In this document: positions 15,927-23,437 of the stretch, piece by piece
Layout of the letters: each line of letters starts with the position of its first letter
How positions within the stretch are numbered: the first letter of the stretch is position 1
Source: Candidatus Saccharimonadota bacterium
Lineage (GTDB): Bacteria > Patescibacteriota > Saccharimonadia > Saccharimonadales > Saccharimonadaceae
NCBI GenBank assembly: GCA_003979185.1
Contig: RYWJ01000011.1
Location: 1-27,568, forward strand
DNA length: 27,568 bases
Direction of reading: 5' to 3'
Program-made: the position numbers and the translations under genes
The notes under the pieces: model-generated
What the model was told of the DNA's origin: nothing
What the model saw: the letters and a program-made list of their open reading frames with translations, nothing else
Databases searched by the model: none

Positions 15927-17411
15927 TTACTCCTTTTCTTCTGAATTTATTTCCAACCCTAGTGCTTCATTACTAGTATACATATATATTCTATCAGAAT
16001 TATCAGATTTTGACGAGGTTATTATGTTCTCTATAGTGCCGGGAACTTCAATTTTGCCTAGGGTGGCATATTTTTCTGGCATCTTTGAAGGTTCTGGTAA
16101 AGTATCTTCAATCATATATCCTTCCCCACTATCCTGCAGTACTTTGAAAAAATCGTAGGCAACTTTGTTGTTGATTATGTAAAGTATTCCTCCCTCTGGG
16201 AGCTGATCATGTACCAATGTAATATCATTATTGAATTCATCTGCGACCATTGGTATGTAATGATAACCATACAAGAAGTGTGTGATACCTCCTACGATCA
16301 TAATACTCATAAAAATGCCGATCGGAAAGACGGCAGATATACGTGCGTAAGGGTTGTCTGGAAAAAGATTATACCATTTGTCTAGAATATAACGTAAGCC
16401 ATGCGCAATCAAGATTGCTAATGGTAGTAAGATCAGGATAGCAGAGTCGGGATTTAAGCCCGAAAGGAAAACGGTGAAGATGATGAGGCATGTAGCAATA
16501 GAATTACGTGAAGCAAAGAAGCCTTTGGTCGTTGATAAAAGTCCAATCACGGCGAGCGCAATTGAAGCCAGACCAACAAACGGTGATAAGAACTGACTTT
16601 CTAGGGTAGTATTCCAAGAAAATAGTGGTATGAAGGCAAACTTGATATTCTCGATAAATTCAGCTATTCCTAAATCCGGCGCCCATAGTAACTCTGGGAT
16701 GATGCTCGGATTGACAAAAGCCGCTACAACTAAGCTTGCTAATCCTACTAAAATAATGAATAGCGTTAGGATGAGTGGAACGGTTGGTAAAGTTTTGATG
16801 GTAAAGCGTAGATGCGGGTGTGCTAAAGCAAAGATTACGATAAACGCAGCTAAATAGATTAAATGGGGTGTAAAAATTGATGCTAATAATGCAAAAGCGA
16901 AGATGAAGCAATAACGCGATTTGGGCTTAGTAACACCTTGAATTTTTGAGCCAAGCCATAACAGTAATGTAGGCCAAAACACCAGCATGATCAAAGGTGT
17001 ACCAGATCCAGCTAGGAATAAGAAAGAGGCAGATAGCACGGCAAGGATTGAAGCTAGCAAGGCAACATTGTTTTTGAACCAACGATTGAGAAGCAGAATT
17101 AAGAGTAACCCCAGTAGGAGACCAATGACGATACTCGGTAGCTTAACGGAATAGACATTTAATCCAAAGAGTGTAATAGATAATTTCTGTAGAGCACGAT
17201 AGGGTAAATTAACAATATCACCCTTCAAAATCGAATCTGGCTGTAAAGCGTAAGAGTGGGCGGCAGACTGCATCTCGGACTCAGAAAGACCATTTGGTGC
17301 TAAAAGTGGTAGTCCAAACAATATCGCCACATATGCAAAGGCCAAAATAATAAAGCCAATATAAAAGCGATAACGATAGAGAAATAACTGTGATAACGCA
17401 GGTTTCTTCAC
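15927..17411 (-). CDS. GT39/ArnT-like polytopic membrane glycosyltransferase
   Basis: A 494-residue membrane protein with about eleven hydrophobic helices and a C-terminal soluble domain of about 100 residues (after the helix near 370). The first outside loop (about 38-50, NGLSESEMQSA) carries acidic residues where GT39/GT83 enzymes place the catalytic aspartate, followed by Leu/Tyr helices and the IVGLLLGLLLILLL segment. Such GT-C enzymes use polyprenyl-phosphate sugars to modify lipids or proteins outside the membrane. The acceptor cannot be told from sequence; the glycan of the exported proteins in this window is one possibility. It starts with GTG exactly 6 nt after a TGC-TATAAT promoter and is followed by ybaB and hpf. 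Confidence 0.75.
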   Translation of the reverse strand: MKKPALSQLFLYRYRFYIGFIILAFAYVAILFGLPLLAPNGLSESEMQSAAHSYALQPDSILKGDIVNLPYRALQKLSITLFGLNVYSVKLPSIVIGLLLGLLLILLLNRWFKNNVALLASILAVLSASFLFLAGSGTPLIMLVFWPTLLLWLGSKIQGVTKPKSRYCFIFAFALLASIFTPHLIYLAAFIVIFALAHPHLRFTIKTLPTVPLILTLFIILVGLASLVVAAFVNPSIIPELLWAPDLGIAEFIENIKFAFIPLFSWNTTLESQFLSPFVGLASIALAVIGLLSTTKGFFASRNSIATCLIIFTVFLSGLNPDSAILILLPLAILIAHGLRYILDKWYNLFPDNPYARISAVFPIGIFMSIMIVGGITHFLYGYHYIPMVADEFNNDITLVHDQLPEGGILYIINNKVAYDFFKVLQDSGEGYMIEDTLPEPSKMPEKYATLGKIEVPGTIENIITSSKSDNSDRIYMYTSNEALGLEINSEEKE

Positions 17412-17417
17412 GTATCT

Positions 17418-17426
17418 ATTATAGCA
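17418..17426 (-). promoter_or_regulatory. Leaderless extended -10 promoter of the GT39-like gene
   Basis: TGC-TATAAT, 6 nt, then GTG on the minus strand. It is a full consensus hexamer and supports the GTG start. Confidence 0.6.
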
Positions 17427-17529
17427 TAGTTAATCAAACTTAAAAACATTTGCATTAATTGTGAGATGCTTGAATGTAATGCTAAAATTTTCTAATTCCT
17501 TAAGCAAATTTGTATATGCAAATAGTTTC

Positions 17530-18903
17530 CTAACCCTCTTCGGTACGCTCTTTGTCGAGAGTCATAAAGCGTAATAGTTCTGGATGGAAGTAGAGTTCGA
17601 CTTTGCCAACTGGGCCATGACGATGTTTGGCGAGGATCAGCTCGGTAATATTAGTCGGTACGAAATCGTCATTGTTTTGCTTGTAATAATCTGGGCGGTG
17701 CAAAAACATCACTAAGTCGGCGTCCTGCTCAATGGAACCAGATTCACGCAAATCAGAGAGTACTGGTCGGGGGTCATCGCGTCCAGTTACACCACGAGAG
17801 AGCTGTGCGAGGGCGATGACCGGAATTTCCAATTCCCTAGCGAGCGTCTTCAAGCCACGTGAAATCTCAGTTACCTCTTGTACGCGGTTACCAGCATAGC
17901 GGTCGGAACCCTGCAAAAGCTGCAAATAGTCCACGATTACCATGACAATATTGTGATCATGCACGGCGCGACGTGCCTTGTTACGTAATTCAAGAATCGT
18001 CATAGAGCTAGTGTCATCAATGTATAGCGGCACCTCGTTCATCTCTCCGAGTGCATCGCCGATTTTGGCAAAATCCTCATCGGAAACATTGCCAGTGCGA
18101 ATCTTCCAGCTATCTACGCCAGAAATATCGGATACCATGCGGTCGACAATTTCTGACTTGGCCATCTCCATGGAGAAGAACAACACGCCTTTGCTCTCAC
18201 CGTTACGGGTGGCGACATTATAGGCCAAGTTTTGAGCAAAAGTAGTTTTACCCATAGCTGGGCGAGCGCCGATAATGATTAGATCTCCTCGCTGAAAGCC
18301 TGCAGTTTTGTTATCAAGATCACGAAATCCAGTCTTCAAACCGCGCAAGGCACCTTTATTTTTGTGCAACTCTTCAATGCGGTCATAGGCATCAATCAAC
18401 AAGTCCTCAAGCGCAGTATAGTCGGACTTAATAGTCTTATCGGAAACTTCAAAAAGGTTTTTCTCGGCCTTACCGACGAGTTCTTCGATTTTTGCATTAT
18501 CATCATAAGCGGCCGTCGCGATATCAGTACCAGCTTGGATGAGTCGTCGACGCAGAGCTGCTTGTGCTACCAAGTCAGCGTAAGCATCAGCGTGCGAAGC
18601 TGTAGGCACAAAGTTGGTCAGCTCGGTCAAATATGGCGCACCGCCAATATCTTTGAGGGTTTTTTCAGCTTTCAATTCCGAGGTGAGTGTCATCAGATCA
18701 ATGGGGCGATGCTTGGAATAAAGCGCCGTCATACCCTTGAAAATATTAATATGACGCGGATCATAAAAATCTTCCGCCTTGACAATCTCTAGAATATTCG
18801 GAAAAGTAGCGTCGGACAGCAACAGCGCACCAAGCAAGGATTTTTCCGCTTCCAAATCTTGTGGTGGTACACGACCATCACGTCCCGTATGGGATTCTTC
18901 CAT
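17530..18903 (-). CDS. dnaB: Replicative DNA helicase DnaB
   Basis: The 457-residue hexameric helicase unwinds DNA at the replication fork. The N-terminal domain (PPQDLEAEKSLLGALLL, about 13-29) is followed by a linker and the RecA-like domain, with Walker A GARPAMGKTT at 212-221, Walker B VIVDYLQLLQGS and the C-terminal LSDLRESGSIEQDAD. No intein or insertion is seen. The ATG is preceded by a perfect GGAGGTGAC and comes 30 nt after the dnaX stop, so they are co-transcribed. Confidence 0.97.
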   Translation of the reverse strand: MEESHTGRDGRVPPQDLEAEKSLLGALLLSDATFPNILEIVKAEDFYDPRHINIFKGMTALYSKHRPIDLMTLTSELKAEKTLKDIGGAPYLTELTNFVPTASHADAYADLVAQAALRRRLIQAGTDIATAAYDDNAKIEELVGKAEKNLFEVSDKTIKSDYTALEDLLIDAYDRIEELHKNKGALRGLKTGFRDLDNKTAGFQRGDLIIIGARPAMGKTTFAQNLAYNVATRNGESKGVLFFSMEMAKSEIVDRMVSDISGVDSWKIRTGNVSDEDFAKIGDALGEMNEVPLYIDDTSSMTILELRNKARRAVHDHNIVMVIVDYLQLLQGSDRYAGNRVQEVTEISRGLKTLARELEIPVIALAQLSRGVTGRDDPRPVLSDLRESGSIEQDADLVMFLHRPDYYKQNNDDFVPTNITELILAKHRHGPVGKVELYFHPELLRFMTLDKERTEEG

Positions 18904-18933
18904 GTCACCTCCAAGAGCACCGTTTTGCCCACT

Positions 18934-20397
18934 CTAGAACGGCGAATCTCCTTTAATTTCTCGTACATCTCCCATTATAGCAGAAATCTGCGAAAGCGTT
19001 TCGTCTTTTGGTGGCTCTCTATCACCAATATTATGCACGATGAGTGACAGTCCGCCAAGATACTTAGTGATAATCTGAGTATTGGTAGGCTTTTCCAGAA
19101 TTCCCTTGGTAAACTTTGAGATTGGGTACAAATGCAAAGTTTCGTCTATTAATTCAAAATCGGTTTTTTGGAGTTGTGAAGCAACAGCGTTACTTTCGGC
19201 ACGCACATTTTCTAGAAAAGTATCCCAGTCGAAGTTTCCGTTTGCTGTCAAAGGTGACGGAGCGTCGGAGTTGGGAGTGCCAGTGATAACCTGTCCGCTG
19301 TCGGCCGAATCGACCGGATCGAAAGTAGCAGGACTGGGTTCAGTACTCTCTGAAGTAATCGGGTGAGATGTACTTTTAGTTACCTGTGTTGCCGGAGAGC
19401 TTTGGCGGGTCGGACTCTTGGTTGCACTCGGAGTAGAGTTGGTTTTAATAGGCATGGACGGGATTTGATTGCGAGCCATCAATGCTAAAAGCAATTTGGC
19501 TTCTGGAAATGGTGGCTGTACCTCTGGAAGCTTAGCAAGTAGATTAAGCCATTCTGGCTTAGGTTCAGCGATGACTTGGTCGATCAGTTCTGAAGCGATT
19601 GTTTCAGGTTTAATACCAGTATTCAATAAGCCTTTGAGGATACGTTGCATAGCTGAAGAGTTGCCAGTGGCGTAGTTCTTAAGTAGTTCAGAAATAGCTT
19701 GCTCCTGAGGTAGTCCTAGAGCTTCACCCAGAAGCTCGGCGGTGATTTCTTGGTCAGTGAGGGTGGCTACTTGATCTAGCAAGCTCATTGAATCCCGGAA
19801 TGAGCCTCCACCACGGCGCACGACTAGCTTAAGTGCATCATCGGTAATTTTGATTTTTTCCTGCTTTGCAACTTTCTTGAGATGTTGTAGCATGGTCTGG
19901 CTATCTGCTAGCTTGAAAGTAAAAACCTGTGTGCGAGACGAAATCGTAATTGGCACTTTGTGCGCATCGGTTGTCGCCATCACAAAGATCACGTGTTCTG
20001 GTGGCTCTTCTAGGGTCTTTAATAAGGCATTAGAGGCCGATTTGGTCAACATATGAATCTCGTCGATAATATAAACCTTGTATTTACCATTGGTTGGCGC
20101 GATCACGGCCTTTTCGCGTAGCTCACGAATATTATCGACACCAGTGTTAGAGGCGGCATCAATCTCGACAATATCTAGATAGCTGTCCTCAACCGAATAA
20201 GCGAAATCATTAACCGCATGGGCAAAAATTCTTGCCACTGAGGTTTTGCCAGTGCCGCGTGGACCAATAAAAAGATAAGCATGACCAATCTTCCCTTGCT
20301 TAAGGGAGTTACTCAGGGCGGTAGTTACCTGCTCCTGCCCAACGACATCTTCTAGTTTGGTGGGGCGATATTTACGATAGAGGACTTTGCCACTCAT
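18934..20397 (-). CDS. dnaX: DNA polymerase III gamma/tau subunit, zinc-less
   Basis: DnaX is the clamp-loader ATPase. The 487-residue protein has Walker A GPRGTGKT at 45-52, Walker B DEIH, the sensor region SSRTQVF and the lid domain. Between Walker A and EIDAASN, most family members have a four-cysteine zinc module of about 30 residues. Here that stretch is about 17 residues shorter and has no cysteine (AHAVNDFAYSVEDSYLD), and the whole protein lacks cysteine. After residue about 310 comes a Ser/Thr/Pro-rich linker and a C-terminal domain of about 110 residues that would correspond to tau. The start ATG directly abuts the stop of the upstream 172-residue gene. Confidence 0.93.
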   Translation of the reverse strand: MSGKVLYRKYRPTKLEDVVGQEQVTTALSNSLKQGKIGHAYLFIGPRGTGKTSVARIFAHAVNDFAYSVEDSYLDIVEIDAASNTGVDNIRELREKAVIAPTNGKYKVYIIDEIHMLTKSASNALLKTLEEPPEHVIFVMATTDAHKVPITISSRTQVFTFKLADSQTMLQHLKKVAKQEKIKITDDALKLVVRRGGGSFRDSMSLLDQVATLTDQEITAELLGEALGLPQEQAISELLKNYATGNSSAMQRILKGLLNTGIKPETIASELIDQVIAEPKPEWLNLLAKLPEVQPPFPEAKLLLALMARNQIPSMPIKTNSTPSATKSPTRQSSPATQVTKSTSHPITSESTEPSPATFDPVDSADSGQVITGTPNSDAPSPLTANGNFDWDTFLENVRAESNAVASQLQKTDFELIDETLHLYPISKFTKGILEKPTNTQIITKYLGGLSLIVHNIGDREPPKDETLSQISAIMGDVREIKGDSPF

Positions 20398-20916
20398 CTA
20401 GAGTGCAGCCTCAACGGCTGCCCAAGCGGCTTGGTCATTATTGGCTGGAATAATAGCAGAAACTTGACTGCCTTCCCGCAAATGGAAATAGGTTACGGAA
20501 GCATAAAGTACTTCATATTCGCGACCGGAAACCTCAATATAATACTTATCATCATGGCGTACCAAAGTACCAATCACGGTACGACGCTCGACGGGTCCAA
20601 TTTGCTTGTACAAGAAGCGACCTTCTGGCGTAATCGTTAGCTTTAGGATATCCCCCTCAACGAGCTTTGATTTTGAGGCATAGTTGGCTGGAACTGGATA
20701 ATTCTTTCCGTCTGGACCGATCATGATTGCGCCGTCAAAGACGCCTTCGATAATCTTCCCGTCAGGGCTACTGACAACGGTTTCTCGAGGGGCAGTGATA
20801 GCCTCACCGTCGCCTAGCACAGAGATCAATAATTCTTTGGCAGCAGCAAGATTAGTCTCGGCATCTTGGATTAAGCCGCGTAGTCGCTTGATTTGTTTTT
20901 CTGGTAATTCAGACAT
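20398..20916 (-). CDS. Conserved CPR protein of unknown function, coupled to dnaX
   Basis: A 172-residue soluble protein. Residues 1-35 form a predicted helix (EKQIKRLRGLIQDAETN). Residues 55-110 have a beta-rich pattern (EGVFDGAIMIGPDGKNYPVP, KLVEGDILKLTI) followed by a second beta region ending in IIPANNDQAAWAAVEAAL. The VEGDILKL segment resembles an OB or SH3-like barrel that would hold RNA or protein (inference). I recall similar proteins next to dnaX in other Patescibacteria, but this is unverified. No function should be assigned. The abutting dnaX gene suggests a link with replication or expression coupling. Confidence 0.7.
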   Translation of the reverse strand: MSELPEKQIKRLRGLIQDAETNLAAAKELLISVLGDGEAITAPRETVVSSPDGKIIEGVFDGAIMIGPDGKNYPVPANYASKSKLVEGDILKLTITPEGRFLYKQIGPVERRTVIGTLVRHDDKYYIEVSGREYEVLYASVTYFHLREGSQVSAIIPANNDQAAWAAVEAAL

Positions 20917-20958
20917 AACCTCGCATCCTGTCCGTCATTAACTTATATTACTACTCTC

Positions 20959-20987
20959 ATGATACCGCGCTCAATAGCAAATGTCAA
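20959..20987 (-). promoter_or_regulatory. Promoter of the 172-aa gene-dnaX-dnaB operon
   Basis: On the minus strand TTGACA (20982-20987), a 17-nt spacer and TATCAT (20959-20964). The predicted transcription start is about 35 nt before the ATG at 20916. Confidence 0.6.
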
Positions 20988-21126
20988 CCGTGAATTTTAG
21001 CAGGTTTTCCACTGGTTTTACGTCGGTAGTACCAAAAATGTTGTAAAATTTACATGTAATTTTATCTTGTCAAAATCTGGTGAATACACTTATGTATAAT
21101 TAACAATTATCAAAACCAATAACCTT

Positions 21127-21155
21127 CTTATGATGCAATTTAATTGCATCATAAG
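21127..21155. promoter_or_regulatory. 29-bp palindrome in the dnaX/orphan-gene intergenic region
   Basis: The arms 21127-21140 and 21142-21155 are perfectly complementary (14 bp) with a single centre base. It lies in the roughly 395-bp gap between the divergent dnaX operon and the plus-strand orphan gene, about 50 bp upstream of the orphan promoter. There is no T-run, so it looks more like an operator or cruciform than a terminator. The rest of the gap (20988-21126) is AT-rich with no gene seen. Confidence 0.55.
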
Positions 21156-21207
21156 GTCTAAAAACCAACGATTCTGATACTATAGCGCTATATTTATGAT
21201 AAAAGCA

Positions 21208-21236
21208 TTGACATTTTAGCAAATCTGTGCTACAAT
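21208..21236 (+). promoter_or_regulatory. Strong consensus promoter of the orphan gene
   Basis: TTGACA (21208-21213), exactly 17 nt, then TACAAT (21231-21236). This is the best full sigma-70-type promoter in the window. Confidence 0.75.
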
Positions 21237-21249
21237 AGAAATAGGGGGC

Positions 21250-21271
21250 AAGTTTGACTGAAGTCAAACTT
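21250..21271 (+). promoter_or_regulatory. 5'-leader hairpin of the orphan gene
   Basis: A perfect 9-bp stem (21250-21258 with 21263-21271, loop TGAA) sits about 7 nt after the predicted transcription start and 40 nt before the ATG. It may protect the mRNA 5' end or regulate translation. Confidence 0.6.
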
Positions 21272-21311
21272 AAGCACCTTAAAATTCTGTGGAAATAGAG
21301 GTAAAACTAAA

Positions 21312-22031
21312 ATGGGTGAACAAAATACGATCTTCCTTTGCAACCGCTATGATTACGACGCGGGGCACATCCAGCTGACGGACAATGACCTGGAGCGGAT
21401 GGTCGCGTACTTTGGCGAGTCCTTGGGGCGTATCCCGACTTTCGCTTATGGTTCGTTGGTTCTGCAGTACGAGACGCCCACCACTAGGCGCCAGACTATT
21501 TTGAAGTTCGATGCCGTGGAGGCACCGCAGCTGAGGAATAGTTTGACGGAGGAGCGGTATCTGCCGAGGACCCGAAGCTGGGCCAGTAGGGCTCTGATTG
21601 ACGGCACTCGGTATCACAGCACTGCCTATGGTGTGAATGAGTTGTCCACTCTGGCGGATAATGGTTTCCTGGCGAGCGACATCTATGCCGTGGATGAGCT
21701 GCAGACTAAAGTCATGGTGCTGAACACCGACTTCGGTCGCTTCCTGGCATCCTGGTGTTCGAACTACACCAGTAATAAGCCGGACGGCGATCATATGATG
21801 GTCCGCGCCGGCACGCTGCCGTTGGCCGTGTTGATGGCCATGCTTCGCAAGATGCGCCCGAACGATGAGGTTCTGAAGTGTAGCTGCGATAAGGTTTACT
21901 GGCGGAAGTGCGTCGGTCAAGCTGATGCCTACCAGATGCTGGACTGGATCAAGAGGAGAATGCGCCCCCTTGATATCGGCAATGCAGCCAAAGCTAAGGC
22001 AGGCCTGGGTTACGCCCGTTACGCATCCTAA
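21312..22031 (+). CDS. Orphan protein of unknown function, GC-rich, on opposite strand
   Basis: A 239-residue soluble protein not recognised. There is no signal peptide or membrane helix. Near the C-terminus it has CSCDKVYWRKC (three cysteines close together), a possible metal or redox site, then a basic helix (DWIKRRMRPL). It is the only plus-strand gene between 3.1 and 26 kb. Base composition is higher than its neighbours: 57% G+C by count in 21421-21480. It carries its own consensus promoter, 5' hairpin and strong terminator, so it is a self-contained unit. Horizontal acquisition or high expression could explain this. A weak ribosome binding site (GAGG) lies about 10 nt before the ATG. Confidence 0.7.
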   Translation: MGEQNTIFLCNRYDYDAGHIQLTDNDLERMVAYFGESLGRIPTFAYGSLVLQYETPTTRRQTILKFDAVEAPQLRNSLTEERYLPRTRSWASRALIDGTRYHSTAYGVNELSTLADNGFLASDIYAVDELQTKVMVLNTDFGRFLASWCSNYTSNKPDGDHMMVRAGTLPLAVLMAMLRKMRPNDEVLKCSCDKVYWRKCVGQADAYQMLDWIKRRMRPLDIGNAAKAKAGLGYARYAS

Positions 22032-22047
22032 CTTCTCTCTCCACAGC

Positions 22048-22072
22048 AAGCCGCCCTACGGGGCGGCTTTTC
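22048..22072 (+). terminator. Intrinsic terminator of the orphan gene
   Basis: An 8-bp GC-rich stem (AAGCCGCCC with GGGCGGCTT, loop TACG) followed by TTTT, 17 nt after the stop. Confidence 0.85.
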
Positions 22073-22090
22073 CATTCTGAAACTTATCAA

Positions 22091-22120
22091 AAAATGAGCC
22101 CTATTCCTAGAGCTCATTTT
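22091..22120. terminator. Bidirectional terminator between the orphan gene and rplJL
   Basis: A 9-bp stem (22091-22099 with 22112-22120), with A-run and T-run flanks on both sides. On the minus strand it ends in TCATTTTTTG, 44 nt after the rplL stop. Confidence 0.75.
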
Positions 22121-22163
22121 CTTTACAATATACTAGCATGCGTGCTGGATGTAAAATCGCGAA

Positions 22164-22544
22164 TTAGGCGAGTTCTACGGTTGCGCCAGCTTCTTCCAAG
22201 GTTTTCTTCATGGTTTCAGCGTCAGCCTTAGCGACCTTTTCCTTAACGGTAGCAGGAGCACCGTCAACGATAGCTTTAGCTTCACCTAGACCAAGACCGG
22301 TGATTTCTTTAACAGCCTTGATGACAGCGATCTTCTGAGCACCGGCGTCTTTCAAAACGACGTCGAATTCAGATTTACCCTCATCGGCAGCAGCAGCTCC
22401 ATCAGCAGGAGCGGCAGCAACAGCAACAGCTGCAGCAGCTGGCTCGATGCCATATTCATCTTTAAGAACATTTTTTAGTTCGTTAACCTCAAGAATGGTC
22501 ATGTTTACCAATTCTTCGGCTAGTTTTTTAATATCAGTAGCCAT
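22164..22544 (-). CDS. rplL: 50S ribosomal protein L7/L12
   Basis: The 126-residue stalk protein recruits elongation and initiation factors. The N-terminal dimerisation helix (KKLAEELVNMTILEVNEL) is followed by an Ala-rich hinge (about 36-55) and the C-terminal domain with EKSEFDVVLKDAGAQK-type sequence, AVKEITGLGLGEAK and EEAGATVELA. The length is typical. The ATG follows AAGAAAGGATAC, 50 nt after the rplJ stop, in the same transcript. Confidence 0.97.
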   Translation of the reverse strand: MATDIKKLAEELVNMTILEVNELKNVLKDEYGIEPAAAAVAVAAAPADGAAAADEGKSEFDVVLKDAGAQKIAVIKAVKEITGLGLGEAKAIVDGAPATVKEKVAKADAETMKKTLEEAGATVELA

Positions 22545-22595
22545 AATTGTATCCTTTCTTATTCAAAATAGTGTAGATTTAATTCTGATTGCTAA

Positions 22596-23117
22596 TTAAG
22601 CAGCCTTGGCTTCCAAGCCGGAAATAATCCCAGACAAACCACCACTGACGCCAGAAACGGTGTCGTTGATCGGTGAAAGAAGCTGAGCGACCACCTGAGC
22701 GATAAGCTCGTTTTTGGATGGCATTTTGGCAAGAGTTGTAATCTCAGCCTGATCCATCGCCTTACCACTGTTGTTGAAACCACCAGCTAACTCAAGGGCT
22801 GGGTGAGTTTTTGCAAACTCAGCCAATACCTTTGCTGGAGCAACTTCATCTTCGCTAGAAATCGCGTAAACCAACTGACCGACTAAACCAGTCGTATCAG
22901 TATCTTGATAAACGCCGATCTCTTTCATGGCGACACGAACGAGGCGGTTCTTGACCACCTTAATCTTGACGCCAGCTTCACGAGCAGCTTTGCGGAGCTC
23001 CTGGAGCTCAGCTACGGTCAAACCTTGGTAACGAGCATAAGCTGTCAGCTTAGCATCGTTCAAGAGAGTGGTTAAATCAGCAACCAAAGTATCTTTTTTC
23101 GCTTTTGTAATTGCCAT
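22596..23117 (-). CDS. rplJ: 50S ribosomal protein L10
   Basis: The 173-residue base of the ribosomal stalk binds 23S rRNA with its N-terminal domain and carries L7/L12 dimers on its C-terminal helix. The N-terminus AITKAKKDTLVADLTTLL, KVVKNRLVRVAM near 53-66, and the C-terminal Gly/Ala-rich tail (VSGGLSGIISGLEAKAA) fit the family. It is preceded by a leader of about 240 nt, as expected for autoregulation by the L10-L12 complex. It is the first gene of rplJ-rplL. Confidence 0.95.
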   Translation of the reverse strand: MAITKAKKDTLVADLTTLLNDAKLTAYARYQGLTVAELQELRKAAREAGVKIKVVKNRLVRVAMKEIGVYQDTDTTGLVGQLVYAISSEDEVAPAKVLAEFAKTHPALELAGGFNNSGKAMDQAEITTLAKMPSKNELIAQVVAQLLSPINDTVSGVSGGLSGIISGLEAKAA

Positions 23118-23357
23118 AAAAGTTCCTTAGGTATTGTTTAATTCTCTAAAAATTGTCAAAATTGACAAAAAGGTGCATGCTAGCAAATTGTTAAATAACG
23201 TTACCCACAAGACTCCAAGAGAGATTCTTCGGTAGCTTGATTAAGAGCTAGTAGGATCTGAAGCTTAAAATCACCTTAAAAACTTCGCAATAATGTTGTA
23301 ATTTTCACAACATTACCTAATTCCCTGACGTACTCCGCCACTGTCTTTAGAATAACT
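23118..23357 (-). promoter_or_regulatory. Long structured rplJ leader (L10-leader-like)
   Basis: About 240 nt separate the predicted transcription start from the ATG. The leader begins near AAGACAGTGGCGGA and contains a 9-bp hairpin (23291-23299 with 23307-23315) and a 16-bp perfect palindrome (23153-23168) about 36 nt before the ATG. Autoregulatory L10 leaders of similar position and opening sequence are known in many bacteria. Exact homology was not tested. Confidence 0.5.
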
Positions 23358-23363
23358 GACTCT

Positions 23364-23392
23364 ATTATAGCAAAGATTGATTAATTTCGCAA
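23364..23392 (-). promoter_or_regulatory. rplJL promoter
   Basis: TTGCGA (23387-23392), 17-nt spacer, TGC-extended TATAAT (23364-23369) on the minus strand. Confidence 0.7.
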
Positions 23393-23437
23393 GGGGCAAA
23401 CTAGATAAAAGATTGGCCACTATCTCAGTAGCTAAGG

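Noticed and set aside
21279..22049. A 256-codon minus-strand open frame opposite the orphan gene
   Set aside because: The plus-strand frame has promoter, leader hairpin and terminator in register. The minus frame has His/Gln-rich shadow composition and no start signals.
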